NCBI GenBank assembly: GCA_017462565.1
Contig: JAFTQW010000014.1
Location: forward strand, 62,001 to 126,000
DNA: 64,000 bases
Direction of reading: 5' to 3'
Origin: Ruminococcus sp.
GTDB taxonomy: Bacteria > Bacillota > Clostridia > Oscillospirales > Ruminococcaceae
The notes below the pieces were generated by a model. It had not been told where the DNA came from and searched no databases. It was given only the letters and a program-made list of their open reading frames with translations. Shown here piece by piece: positions 35,136 through 43,881 of the stretch (within the stretch, counting starts at the first letter, position 1; every line of letters begins with the position of its first letter). Made by a program: the position numbers and the translations under genes.

Positions 35136-35322
35136 CAATGCCAACAACTTAAGAGATTTTGCACCTTGAACTTTTGTCAAAAAGTATTCAATTTTTGGCG
35201 ATAGCCATAATTATTTCAAATACCAACGGTATTTGAAATAATTAATACTGGGTTTCCAAAGGGTTGAATAACCCTTTGGCAGGGGTACGGGGACAGCGTC
35301 CCCGCTTAAGTTGTTAGCATTG
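35136..35322. mobile_element. MITE-like 187-bp segment
   Basis: CAATGCCAACAACTTAAG (35136-35153) is repeated inverted at 35305-35322 with one mismatch. The 9-bp direct repeat CAGTCCTTG stands on both sides (35126-35134 and 35323-35331), as a target-site duplication would; one extra T separates it from the left terminal repeat. No gene lies inside; hairpin copy 2 does. Confidence 0.6.
35209..35243. repeat. Covarying hairpin, copy 2
   Basis: AATTATTTCAAATACC and GGTATTTGAAATAATT form a perfect 16-bp stem around AAC. The following bases are the same as behind copy 1 up to CCAAAGGG, then a different hairpin (CCAAAGGGTT / AACCCTTTGG) follows. Confidence 0.85.
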
Positions 35323-35524
35323 CAGTCCTTGTTGGGGGTACGGGGACGGTTACTCCTTACAGTGTAGAGAGATGTCACGAAGTGACAGAAGGGTGCAGGT
35401 TGCCAGTGGAGACCTCTCGCAAAGCGAGAAGCACCGACCGAACCGACAGGTGAGACCGCGGCTCCTGTTAGGAGTCTCCGTTTAAGCTGACATCATTACC
35501 AGTTTCAACTATAATTTCAGCATA

Positions 35525-37954
35525 TCATCTTTTCTCGCTTAAAGCTATAGAAGCACGGTTCTGGATCATATCTGCTGCATTTTCTGCGGTTGTTTCTCCT
35601 GCAAAGTAGGCAGAAGCTTCTTCAAGGCAGATATTCAGGACGTCTGCATCGTAGTCGCCGTAAATAGTATCGCAGCCGAGAATGTAATTTGTGAGTTTTT
35701 CCTCTTCTTCCTGAGTAAGAGGATAATATTTATCGCCCTTGCTTTCACGATAATCAACGCTTTCGCCGTTTTCATCGGTGAAATGCGATGATCTGTACAT
35801 ATCACGTTCAAAACCGTCTTTTCTTGCTGAAAGACCTTGAATGTTCGTTTTACCGCCCCATTCGTTTTCGGCAAGCTGATATTCCTTTGTGAAATAGCTG
35901 CGGACGAACTGCCATGCTCCTTCTTTATCGGGGCAGGTAGCTGAAATAGCGATATTTTCCGAAAGATCAAGCTTTCCGCCGCTTCCGTTTGAGGAGGGAT
36001 AGCCGACAAGAGTGATATCATCCCTTGCGTCAACGTCTCTTGTATAGCTTAAAGAGGTATCTCCGCCAGCCCCTATTTCAGAAACAATTATTCTGTCATT
36101 GCTCCACCAGTAAAATTTATCGGTGTAATACTGCTGATGAGCTTCAGGATCGCTCAATTTATCGGGCATATCCACTTCGTCAACGAAACGATTGCAGAAT
36201 TCAAGTATCTTTACAAAATCAGGACTGTTGAAATGACACTCGCCGCTTTCGTAATCCACAAGATCGGTTGCGGCATAGAATAAATTCCTGAACATTTCCT
36301 CTTTGCTCATGCCATCGTAAAGATGATCGGCAGTTGACGGAGCGTTGTCATAGAGGGATATCATATCATCAAGAGTCCAGTTTTCCTTATCGGTAAGTTT
36401 AGTTTTGGCAGCCATTGTTTTAATACTAAAAGAGGGGGCAAGAGAATAAAGCTGACCGCTGGAATTTTCGCAGGCTTTAAGAAGATTTGGCATAAGGGTA
36501 TCACGGTTTACATCCGGATCGTTTTCCATAAACTGATAGAGGTCTACAAAAGCGCCTTTTGCTGACAGAGCGGTAATATCATTGTGATTCTGAGTGATTA
36601 TAATATCAGGAGCTTTTCCGGAGATAAGATCCATTTTAAGCTGATTCATGGCTCCGTCGGCAGTATATGGCGGTTCTTCACTGTTGTACTGACTGTAATC
36701 CACGATTTGTATGCGGTATTTGTTCTGACTCTGGTTGAACTGATTAACAATATCGCTTCCGCCTCCCCACAGCGATGCAAGAGTTAAAACCACTGTATCG
36801 GAGAGTTCGCTCATATTTCTTCTTCTGAGATATATGAATTTCATCTGATTGCTGTAATTGTCCGAGCCAAAAGCGACAAAATCGTTTTCGCCGACGGGAT
36901 AAAGTGCAATAGCTCCGATATCTGAATCATTCCAGTTTAAAACGGATTCAAGGCTTCCGTCCGCTTTTACGCCGTAAAGAGCGTCTGAAAGCGGAATGAA
37001 TAAGCGGTAATCCCCACGTCCGCCTGTGACAGCTCCGTTCGGAGAATAATCTGTGGTCGAAACGGCGAACGGCTCAGTAGAGATTCCGGAATCAGGGTTT
37101 ACATCGTAAAATTTCTGACTGACCTGCGGTGTATCTTCGGTGTAATCGGTAGAAGTTATTGCGAAGATCAATTTTCCGTCTTTATCGGCGACCATTTGCG
37201 CATCGTCAACGTAGATGTTTTCATCATCATCATCATTATGCTGATATAAAACCTTTACAGAACCGTCTTTGTTGATTTTAAGAAGAGTCGCATCCCGCAG
37301 ACAAAGAACTGCACCGCCGTCATCCGCAGCATATACAGATGAGATCTGTAAATAGCCGTATTCATCGTGAAAAGCTTCAAGTCCGTTCACGTTTATTTTA
37401 TCGGTAAGTTCGCCGTTTTCGCTGAAACGGCAGAATATATAGCTTTTGACAGCGTTTGCCTCATAGGCTTCGTAGTCAAAGTTTTCATCGTATTCTTCGG
37501 GCATAACAACTCCGCCGTGGTCGGACATTGTAAGCAAGGCTGAAACTTCTCCTTTGTCAGAAAAAGAGTAAATCGGATACGCTTCGTCGCTTGAGTTGTA
37601 TTCATCCGGAAACTGGAGCGTTATTTCCGATGAGGACGCAAAATCAGAACTGAACGAGAGTAATTTTGTGGATTGTGTGTCGCTCCCGACTGCCATAACG
37701 CTATCTTTATCCGGAATGTATCTGAAATCGCTCAGGAAGTCGATTCCTTCCGGTATAGTTAGCTGAGAGGCTTTATATGAATCGCTTAGAACCTCTTCCG
37801 CTTTCTGCGTTGTACGCTCGACGGTAACAGCTCCGCCTGCAACAGGTTTTGAGGAAGGATCTTCGGAAGCAGTTCCGGTTTTTTTACTGCATGATTGAAG
37901 CGACAGGCAGGCTGCAATTGCAAAGGCGGCAGAACGCCAGTAAAATTTATTCAT
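35525..37954 (-). CDS. Lipoprotein with propeller-like N-domain and solute-binding C-domain
   Basis: The 809-residue protein starts with a lipoprotein signal (lipobox LQSCS at about 19-23). Residues about 60-380 form repeated beta segments of propeller type (KLLSFSSDF, GEVSALLTMSDHGG, GGAVLCLRDATLLKINKDGS). From about 390 the sequence follows family 1 extracellular solute-binding proteins: VVLTLASLWGGGSDIVNQFNQSQNKYRIQIVDY, LISGKAPDIII and QLYSLAPSFSIKTMAAK. No ABC permease gene is near. The divergent neighbour encodes a paralogue with the same layout and the same C-terminal IQNR motif. It may bind oligosaccharides at the cell surface; ligand unknown. Start follows GAAAGGAAAC. Confidence 0.75.
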   Translation of the reverse strand: MNKFYWRSAAFAIAACLSLQSCSKKTGTASEDPSSKPVAGGAVTVERTTQKAEEVLSDSYKASQLTIPEGIDFLSDFRYIPDKDSVMAVGSDTQSTKLLSFSSDFASSSEITLQFPDEYNSSDEAYPIYSFSDKGEVSALLTMSDHGGVVMPEEYDENFDYEAYEANAVKSYIFCRFSENGELTDKINVNGLEAFHDEYGYLQISSVYAADDGGAVLCLRDATLLKINKDGSVKVLYQHNDDDDENIYVDDAQMVADKDGKLIFAITSTDYTEDTPQVSQKFYDVNPDSGISTEPFAVSTTDYSPNGAVTGGRGDYRLFIPLSDALYGVKADGSLESVLNWNDSDIGAIALYPVGENDFVAFGSDNYSNQMKFIYLRRRNMSELSDTVVLTLASLWGGGSDIVNQFNQSQNKYRIQIVDYSQYNSEEPPYTADGAMNQLKMDLISGKAPDIIITQNHNDITALSAKGAFVDLYQFMENDPDVNRDTLMPNLLKACENSSGQLYSLAPSFSIKTMAAKTKLTDKENWTLDDMISLYDNAPSTADHLYDGMSKEEMFRNLFYAATDLVDYESGECHFNSPDFVKILEFCNRFVDEVDMPDKLSDPEAHQQYYTDKFYWWSNDRIIVSEIGAGGDTSLSYTRDVDARDDITLVGYPSSNGSGGKLDLSENIAISATCPDKEGAWQFVRSYFTKEYQLAENEWGGKTNIQGLSARKDGFERDMYRSSHFTDENGESVDYRESKGDKYYPLTQEEEEKLTNYILGCDTIYGDYDADVLNICLEEASAYFAGETTAENAADMIQNRASIALSEKR

Positions 37955-38040
37955 TGTTTTGTTTCCTTTCGTTTTGAATCGGAATAACAGCGTGCAAAGG
38001 AGGCTTGCATGGTTTACACGATGTTTATTTTACATTTTTC

Positions 38041-38069
38041 AGTATAATTTCCGAGGCTAAATAAGTCAA
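38041..38069 (-). promoter_or_regulatory. Promoter of the minus-strand solute-binding lipoprotein gene
   Basis: On the minus strand TTGACT (38064-38069) and TATACT (38041-38046) are 17 bp apart, about 87 bp upstream of the start. Confidence 0.7.
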
Positions 38070-38125
38070 TAGCTTTTGCATTTATTTTGCATTTTTGTGA
38101 GCGATAATTTGCAGACAGGATATGT

Positions 38126-38153
38126 TTGCATTGTTAAAATAAAAAAATATATT
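38126..38153 (+). promoter_or_regulatory. Possible promoter of the plus-strand solute-binding lipoprotein gene
   Basis: TTGCAT (38126-38131) and TATATT (38148-38153) with a 16-bp spacer. The AT-rich surroundings make this less certain. Confidence 0.4.
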
Positions 38154-38244
38154 TTTGCTTCGTCTTTTTTGCCATTTTAAATCACTTATTTATAGAGACA
38201 GCTTAAAGCCGTTGCTGAAAATTTGCTTTTTAGGGGTTGTATAT

Positions 38245-40470
38245 ATGAAAAAGTTCGCAGCAATTTCAATTATTCTATCAATGATATTAGTAAACGCATC
38301 ATGCGGAAAAGGTCAGAAAAAGCCGGAAGCTTCGCCGGAAGTCACTGTAACTCAGACCATTTATAAAGAACAGCGTCTGATGCTTCCGGATGATCTTATC
38401 TCTTTTCAGGACCTTTCCTATAGTGAATCAAACGGAGTACGGCTCGTATACAAGAGTATTGACGGAGCGATAAAATTTATAGGATTTAATGAGCGAATGG
38501 AGTATAATGCTCCGATTGAGCTTGCTTTTGAAAGAAAAGCGGACGAGGTTATCGTTAACTCGGAATCGGACGGAGGCTTCACCGTTTTGTGTCAATATAA
38601 GGACGTTGAGAATGCCAGAGCAGAATTTGAGATACGATGCTATAATGCGGACGGAGAATTTTCCAAATCAGTGAAAATAAGCGGCATGGAACGCTATTTT
38701 ACCGTCGGAGAATCGTTTGTGAGCGGAATAGTTCGTTACGGAAGCGGCTATATACTTCCTTTCAGCGGCGGAACGGCTCTTCTTGATGAAAACGGCAGCG
38801 TTACCGATGTTGCCGACAGTGACAATGACTTTTTCTACGGAGAGGATTCCGATGGCAATATGATAGTTTCTTCAGTGAGCGGATATGCGGTTATGGACGG
38901 AAAAAGCGCTGAAACGCCGCAGGAAATGATTCCCTATGGAGGATATCTGAACCGTAAGGGAGGTCATGTCAGGGGAACGGGAGATTATAAGCTCTATTTC
39001 ATGATGATCGACGGAATTTTCGGTCTTACCAAATCGGACGAGCTTGTTAAAATTACGGACTATATTGCTTCGGATGTAAGCAGTTCTGAGCTTATCCAGA
39101 TCGCTCCTGCCGGAGAAGGAAAATTTGTTGCTACCGGACGTGATAATAAGACCAGAGAAGCTTATTTATCGCTGTTAACAGTACGTCCGGACGATTATGT
39201 TCAGAATAAGGAAACGGTAGTTGTAGGAGTTTCGGGAAATGTAAATTCCGATAAAAGAGAGCTTTCTGTCGAGTTCAACAAATACAGCGATAATTACTCC
39301 GTTGAGATGAAAGCTTATGATGACAGTGACGAAAAGCTTAAAGAAGACGTCCTTTCCGGAAATGCTCCGGATGTTTATTGCTACACCAATACCGGAACGA
39401 TGTATCGTTATGCAAATTTGGGCGCTTTTGCCGATATGTGGGAGCTTTCAGCAGAGTACGGAGGATTTTCCAAAGACGATATTCTTGATAATATAGTTCA
39501 GGCTTATGAGTATAAGGGCGGTCTTTATGGAATTTCCGATCGTTTCTCCGCAAACTTTCTTCTTGCAAACAAAGATATTATCGGGGAGGAGTACAGCGAT
39601 TGGAATTATGATGAATTTTTAAATATCGCTGAAAATATGCCTGAAGATATGTACCTTGGAGTAGAAAGACAGTGCAGCAGTCCGGAGGATGTTTTTGAAT
39701 TATATTGCATTGAAAATCTCGGCTCGTGGATAGACTTTGAAAGATCTGTATGCAGCTTTGATTCCGATGAATTTATAAGGCTTCTTAATTTTACGAAAAC
39801 TGCAAAAACGGTTGAAAAATTTGACTGGGCGGAATATTCCGATGATGAACAAAATTTAATTATTCATGAAATGTATCATACGGTAAAAGACAAAAAGGCT
39901 CTTCTCTTAACACACAATTTCAGCAGCCTTTCAGATCTATCCTATATTGCCGATATGTATGGCTTTAAGGACGGCGAAGCGGCATTTCTCAACTATCCGT
40001 CCGAAAATCGCAGCGGCGTGATTTCACCTTGTTATCAGGGAGTTTATTCGGTTCTCAGAGGCGGAAAATGCACTGCCGGAGGCTGGGCGTTTGTAGATTA
40101 TATCATGAGCTTTGATAATCAGGCGGACAAGAGCGCTACACTTTCTTCAACGCGATTTTCAACGAGAAAAGATGCTTTCGAGCATAATCTGCTCCATGAT
40201 CAGCGTATATCGCAGAATCCTGATGTTATTATAGACGGCGAGGAGTGGCATAACTTTGAGTTTATAAATTGCGGAGCAGTCAGCGACGAAACGATAGGCT
40301 CAATAAAAGAGCTTGTGGGACGATGCACTGTTCTTGCCGGAGGCAATAAGCCTGTTGAAGATATAATGCGTGAGGAGTTTTCCGAATTTGTCAGTGATGA
40401 AATTACGGCGGAAGAGTGCGCTGAAAGAATTCAGAACAGAACTGAAATTTATCTTAGCGAGACTTCATAA
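38245..40470 (+). CDS. Lipoprotein with propeller-like N-domain and solute-binding C-domain, paralogue
   Basis: The start was set at ATG 38245 (MKKFAAISIILSMILV, lipobox NASCG), which gives a proper lipoprotein signal after TAGGGG; a start 30 codons earlier would bury it. The 741-residue product repeats the architecture of its divergent neighbour: beta-propeller-like part (about 50-330), then a solute-binding domain (ETVVVGVSGNVNSDKRELSVEFNKYSDNYSVEMKAY, VLSGNAPDVYCYTN, GLYGISDRFSANFLLANK). It ends IQNRTEIYLSET, matching IQNRASIALSEK of the partner. Sequence identity is low outside the framework, so the duplication is old or the ligands differ. Confidence 0.75.
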   Translation: MKKFAAISIILSMILVNASCGKGQKKPEASPEVTVTQTIYKEQRLMLPDDLISFQDLSYSESNGVRLVYKSIDGAIKFIGFNERMEYNAPIELAFERKADEVIVNSESDGGFTVLCQYKDVENARAEFEIRCYNADGEFSKSVKISGMERYFTVGESFVSGIVRYGSGYILPFSGGTALLDENGSVTDVADSDNDFFYGEDSDGNMIVSSVSGYAVMDGKSAETPQEMIPYGGYLNRKGGHVRGTGDYKLYFMMIDGIFGLTKSDELVKITDYIASDVSSSELIQIAPAGEGKFVATGRDNKTREAYLSLLTVRPDDYVQNKETVVVGVSGNVNSDKRELSVEFNKYSDNYSVEMKAYDDSDEKLKEDVLSGNAPDVYCYTNTGTMYRYANLGAFADMWELSAEYGGFSKDDILDNIVQAYEYKGGLYGISDRFSANFLLANKDIIGEEYSDWNYDEFLNIAENMPEDMYLGVERQCSSPEDVFELYCIENLGSWIDFERSVCSFDSDEFIRLLNFTKTAKTVEKFDWAEYSDDEQNLIIHEMYHTVKDKKALLLTHNFSSLSDLSYIADMYGFKDGEAAFLNYPSENRSGVISPCYQGVYSVLRGGKCTAGGWAFVDYIMSFDNQADKSATLSSTRFSTRKDAFEHNLLHDQRISQNPDVIIDGEEWHNFEFINCGAVSDETIGSIKELVGRCTVLAGGNKPVEDIMREEFSEFVSDEITAEECAERIQNRTEIYLSETS

Positions 40471-40588
40471 GTTGTGCATATTGTATAAATCAGAACAGTT
40501 GAGATCACGGTTTGACTCTGTTTTTAATAGCTGATATTATATTGTAATGGTGATAATTAACAAAAATGAAAGAACTATTAAATATTTG

Positions 40589-40617
40589 TTGATTTTTAAT
40601 AATAAAAATGATATAAT
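40589..40617 (+). promoter_or_regulatory. Promoter of the LRR protein gene
   Basis: TTGATT (40589-40594) and TATAAT (40612-40617) with a 17-bp spacer. Confidence 0.65.
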
Positions 40618-40669
40618 TAGTTAGTAATTTGAAAACAAGTCCTAAAATAATGACAGGAGTGATTGAAGC

Positions 40670-41941
40670 TTGAAGATGGTTAAATGTCCTGAGAGGCATT
40701 ATTATGATTCGGAAAAATATAAAAGTTGTCCATTATGTGCCAAAGCAGAAATGTCTAAAAAGGTAAAGGCAGTGAAGATAAAGCCAAAAACGCCTGTAAT
40801 TCAAGAGAAAATGACTGCTGCTGTAAAATCTGAGCCTATCTCCGAGAAGAAAAAAATTCACGAAAAGAAGATAGAGCCTGTTGCCGAAGAGAAAAAAGCT
40901 CCCGAGAAGAAGCCCGAGCCCGTTGCAGAATTGAAAAAAGCTCCGGAAAAGAAGCCCGAGCCTGTTGCCGAAGAGAAAAAAGTTTCTGAAAAAAAGCCCG
41001 AGCCTGTTCCAAAGAAGAAAATTCTTGAAAAAGCAGACATTGCTGATGAAGCTTCAAAAGAGATAGAGGAACTTCTCAAGGATGAGGACGTTGTTATTGA
41101 CGATTCAGGAAACATGGCTATAAATCGAAAAACAGGCACTCTTGTTAAATATATCGGAACATCAAGTGCGATCGTTCTTCCCGATTGTATAACGACCATT
41201 GGCAAATACGCTTTCAGAGGCAACGAAACTTTAAAAAAGATAGTTATGCCGGACAGCGTGAAAAAAATTGAAAAGTTTGCCTTTTGCCATTGTTTTGCGC
41301 TTGAAGAGATAATACTTTCCGAAAATCTCGAATTTATAGGCGAAAACGCTTTTTTGAAATGTCAGAGACTAAAAGATATAAGCTTTCCTGAATCGTTGAA
41401 AACTATAGGAAAGGGAGCGTTTGGACGATGCAATTCTCTTGAAAATATCGTCCTTCCGGCTTATCTTCAGAAGATCAGCGATCTTTGTTTCTTTTCATGC
41501 CGCAGACTCAGAAGAATCGTTATCTCAGGTTCAGTCGAAGTTATTGGAATTGCTGCTTTTTCCGAGTGTTACAGTCTGAAAAAAGTAGTCATTTCAAATT
41601 CTGTCACAGTTATCGGGGAGAGTGCGTTTTCATGGTGCAGATCGCTTGAAAGCATAGATATTCCGCATACTGTCAAGACTATCGGAAACTGGGCGTTTTA
41701 TGGCTGTCAGAACCTCATTGAGCTTAGGATAAGCTGTCTCACTAAGGACATTAAGGAGGACGCTTTCTGCGGCTGCGAAAGTCTTTACAATATAAATATT
41801 GCTGAATTTGATAATCCTGATATTTCGATAGACGTAGTTAAAAAAGGCAGAAAACAGACCATAAGGCTGCTGAAACAGATAAACCGTAAAAAGGCAGAGA
41901 ATTATGCGAGAGAACATGGCATGAGCACACTGTTTATTTAA
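40670..41941 (+). CDS. BspA-type leucine-rich-repeat protein with N-terminal zinc ribbon
   Basis: The 423-residue cytoplasmic protein begins with a short zinc ribbon (CPERHYYDSEKYKSCPLC), followed by four tandem EKKPEPVAEEKKA-type repeats (about 60-110) and about nine BspA/LRR_5 repeats of 23 residues (typical unit IGENAFLKCQRLKDISFPESLKT). It ends KAENYAREHGMSTLFI, a common tail of this class. No signal peptide is present. BspA repeats mediate protein binding; the partner is unknown. TTG 40670 fits AGGAGT at 40654 better than the in-frame ATG 40676. The repeats are prone to length change. Confidence 0.8.
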   Translation: MKMVKCPERHYYDSEKYKSCPLCAKAEMSKKVKAVKIKPKTPVIQEKMTAAVKSEPISEKKKIHEKKIEPVAEEKKAPEKKPEPVAELKKAPEKKPEPVAEEKKVSEKKPEPVPKKKILEKADIADEASKEIEELLKDEDVVIDDSGNMAINRKTGTLVKYIGTSSAIVLPDCITTIGKYAFRGNETLKKIVMPDSVKKIEKFAFCHCFALEEIILSENLEFIGENAFLKCQRLKDISFPESLKTIGKGAFGRCNSLENIVLPAYLQKISDLCFFSCRRLRRIVISGSVEVIGIAAFSECYSLKKVVISNSVTVIGESAFSWCRSLESIDIPHTVKTIGNWAFYGCQNLIELRISCLTKDIKEDAFCGCESLYNINIAEFDNPDISIDVVKKGRKQTIRLLKQINRKKAENYAREHGMSTLFI

Positions 41942-41963
41942 ATCTTTTTTCTTGATTTTTCTC

Positions 41964-41992
41964 TTGACATTGCTGCATAAAGATGATACAAT
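41964..41992 (+). promoter_or_regulatory. Promoter of the T-box-asnS transcript
   Basis: TTGACA (41964-41969) and TACAAT (41987-41992) with a 17-bp spacer; transcription would start near 41999, at the head of the T-box leader. Confidence 0.85.
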
Positions 41993-41998
41993 GTAAAT

Positions 41999-42249
41999 GT
42001 AATAAATGCCATGACGAAGAGAAGTAGTGCAGAAATTCGTTCCCAGAGAGTGCGTGTAAGGTGAGAGCCGCATATCAGAGTCTGTATGAATAACACTTCA
42101 GAGCAGCAAACCGAAAGGGACTCTGTTTCAAGTAGGGGAGACGTTTTCCGCACGTTACAGCGGCTCAGAAGTGATCGCTTTTGCGGTAATTCAGGTGGCA
42201 CCACGGGTTATATATTCCCGTCCTGTTGATTCAGGACGGGAATTTTTAT
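41999..42249 (+). ncRNA. T-box leader (asparagine) controlling asnS
   Basis: The leader contains the conserved T-box sequence AGGTGGCACCACGGG (42193-42207), which pairs with the 3' end of uncharged tRNA. A terminator with arms ATTCCCGTCCTG and CAGGACGGGAAT (42214-42242) and five Ts follows immediately; the T-box and the first terminator arm are mutually exclusive in the antiterminator. Upstream is a long stem I region. An AAC triplet at 42092-42094 is well placed as specifier codon for tRNA-Asn and agrees with the downstream gene, but I placed it by eye. Uncharged tRNA-Asn would allow asnS expression. Confidence 0.9.
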
Positions 42250-42273
42250 TTATTTACGAAAGGAAAGATTGCA

Positions 42274-43650
42274 ATGAAGCATACTGATATTAAGAAGATT
42301 ATTAAATCAAAGGAAGAGTTCATCGGACAGAATGTAACTATCTGCGGCTGGGTTCGTACTTCCAGAAACTCTAAGAGCGTAGCCTTTGTTGAGCTGAATG
42401 ACGGTACTTCGCTGAAAAATATTCAGGTAGTTATCGAAAAGGAGTCTGATCCCGATTTTAAAGAGCCTCGTGTAGGAATGTCCGTTAAAGTTACCGGAAA
42501 TGTCGTTGAGGGAAGAAATAACACAGTCGAGATAAACTGTACTCCCGCTGATATCCAGCTTCTCGGAACTTGTCCATCGGACTATCCGCTCCAGAAAAAA
42601 GGTCATACGCTTGAATTTCTCCGCTCGATGCCCCATTTAAGAGGAAGAACGAACACTTTCAATGCGGTATGGAGAGTGCGTTCGGTACTTGCCGAGGCTA
42701 TCCACAGGTATTTTCAGGAAAATAATTACGTATATATTAACACTCCGCTCATTACCGGAAGCGACTGCGAGGGTGCCGGAGAAATGTTTCAGGTAACGAC
42801 CAACGGATACACAACTGAATTCAAGAACGAGGAAGATTACTATGCTAATGATTTCTTCGGCAGAAAAGCCGGACTTTCTGTTTCCGGACAGCTTGAAGGA
42901 GAAGTTGCCGCTATGGCAATGGGCAAGATATATACTTTCGGACCGAGTTTCCGTGCTGAGAACAGCAATACTCCGAAGCATCTTGCCGAATTCTGGCATA
43001 TCGAGCCGGAGGTAGCTTTTGCAGAGCTTGATGACGTTATCGAAATTGCAGAGGAAATGGTTAAATTCGTTATCCGTGAGCTTCTTGAAGCCTGTCCTGA
43101 CGAGATAGCATTTTTTGACGCTCATTTTGAAAAGGGACTCAAAGCTCGTCTTGAGGAGCTTATTTCTCACGATTTCGGCAGAGTTACTTACACAGAAGCT
43201 ATTAAGCTTCTTCAGGAATCAGGAGAAAATTTCGTTTATCCTGTTGAATGGGGATGCGATTTGCAGACCGAGCATGAACGCTATATCTCGGAGAAGGTGT
43301 TCAAAAAAGCTGTTTTTGTAACCGATTATCCAAAGGAGATAAAGTCTTTCTACATGAAACAGAATGCCGACGGAAAAACCGTTGCCGCAGTTGATCTGCT
43401 CGTTCCCGGAGTAGGAGAGATTATCGGCGGAAGCGAGAGAGAAGCCGACTACGATAAGCTTGTTGCCGCAATGGAGGAAAGAGGAATGAACCTCAGCCTT
43501 TACAGCGATTATCTCGACCTGAGAAAGTATGGTTCAGTGCCTCACGGCGGTTTCGGACTGGGATTTGAGAGACTTATCATGTATACAACAGGTATGTCGA
43601 ATATTCGTGACGTTATACTCTATCCGAGAACAGTTGGTTCAATCAGATAA
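42274..43650 (+). CDS. asnS: Asparaginyl-tRNA synthetase
   Basis: The 458-residue class II synthetase charges tRNA-Asn. It has an N-terminal OB-fold anticodon-binding domain (VTICGWVRTSRNSKSVAFVELNDG) and a catalytic core with FRAENSNTPKHLAEFWHIEPEVAF (motif 2) and GLGFERLIMY (motif 3). ATG 42274 follows AAAGGAAAG; earlier in-frame starts lie within the T-box terminator. The T-box in front fits the assignment to Asn instead of Asp. Confidence 0.95.
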   Translation: MKHTDIKKIIKSKEEFIGQNVTICGWVRTSRNSKSVAFVELNDGTSLKNIQVVIEKESDPDFKEPRVGMSVKVTGNVVEGRNNTVEINCTPADIQLLGTCPSDYPLQKKGHTLEFLRSMPHLRGRTNTFNAVWRVRSVLAEAIHRYFQENNYVYINTPLITGSDCEGAGEMFQVTTNGYTTEFKNEEDYYANDFFGRKAGLSVSGQLEGEVAAMAMGKIYTFGPSFRAENSNTPKHLAEFWHIEPEVAFAELDDVIEIAEEMVKFVIRELLEACPDEIAFFDAHFEKGLKARLEELISHDFGRVTYTEAIKLLQESGENFVYPVEWGCDLQTEHERYISEKVFKKAVFVTDYPKEIKSFYMKQNADGKTVAAVDLLVPGVGEIIGGSEREADYDKLVAAMEERGMNLSLYSDYLDLRKYGSVPHGGFGLGFERLIMYTTGMSNIRDVILYPRTVGSIR

Positions 43651-43675
43651 AATAAAAAAGTACCGTAATCATCAT

Positions 43676-43800
43676 AATATCGGGATTTTTAAGGGATGTA
43701 TTCTCCTTAGGCAGAGAGATGTGCGAGGGGAGACAGTGTCTCTCTGTCTCACTCGTTCTGCCATTGAGAATCCCATTATTAATCGTGCGTCGCACCCGTT
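43676..43800. repeat. Multi-hairpin segment between asnS and asnA
   Basis: Outer arms GGGATT (43682) and AATCCC (43769), inner arms TTCTC/GAGAA and GGCAGA/TCTGCC, and a tip GAGACA-G-TGTCTC stack into one structure of about 93 nt, followed by a small GTGCG-T-CGCAC hairpin at 43785-43795. There is no T-run. It shares AGAGAGATGT with the repeat-rich gap near 35370. It may be a small repeat element or a processing signal between the two asparagine genes. Confidence 0.55.
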
Positions 43801-43881
43801 TATTTTATATTTTTACTACAGCTAACAGAGAACGTCAATGACGCCGTTCTTTGAATATATTTACAGAAAAGGAATGATTTT

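Larger units (their letters stand above)
34880..35524. other. Gene-free region built of hairpins and repeats
   Basis: No gene is seen in these 645 bp. They contain two related 16-bp-stem hairpins (34965-35005 and 35209-35243), each followed by the same AATACTGGGTTTCCAAAGGG, then a dispersed repeat (35012-35117), an 187-bp segment with 18-bp terminal inverted repeats (35136-35322), two GGGGTACGGGGAC units (35282 and 35337), and a further stretch (35348-35485) with the short hairpins TGTCACGAAGTGACA and CTCTCGCAAAGCGAG. It may be transcribed as the 3' part of the upstream minus-strand gene. Confidence 0.7.

Noticed and set aside
35360-35480. Possible tRNA or known ncRNA in the GC-rich hairpin stretch
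   Set aside because: No T-loop GGTTCGA pattern, no cloverleaf, and no known RNA family recognised.
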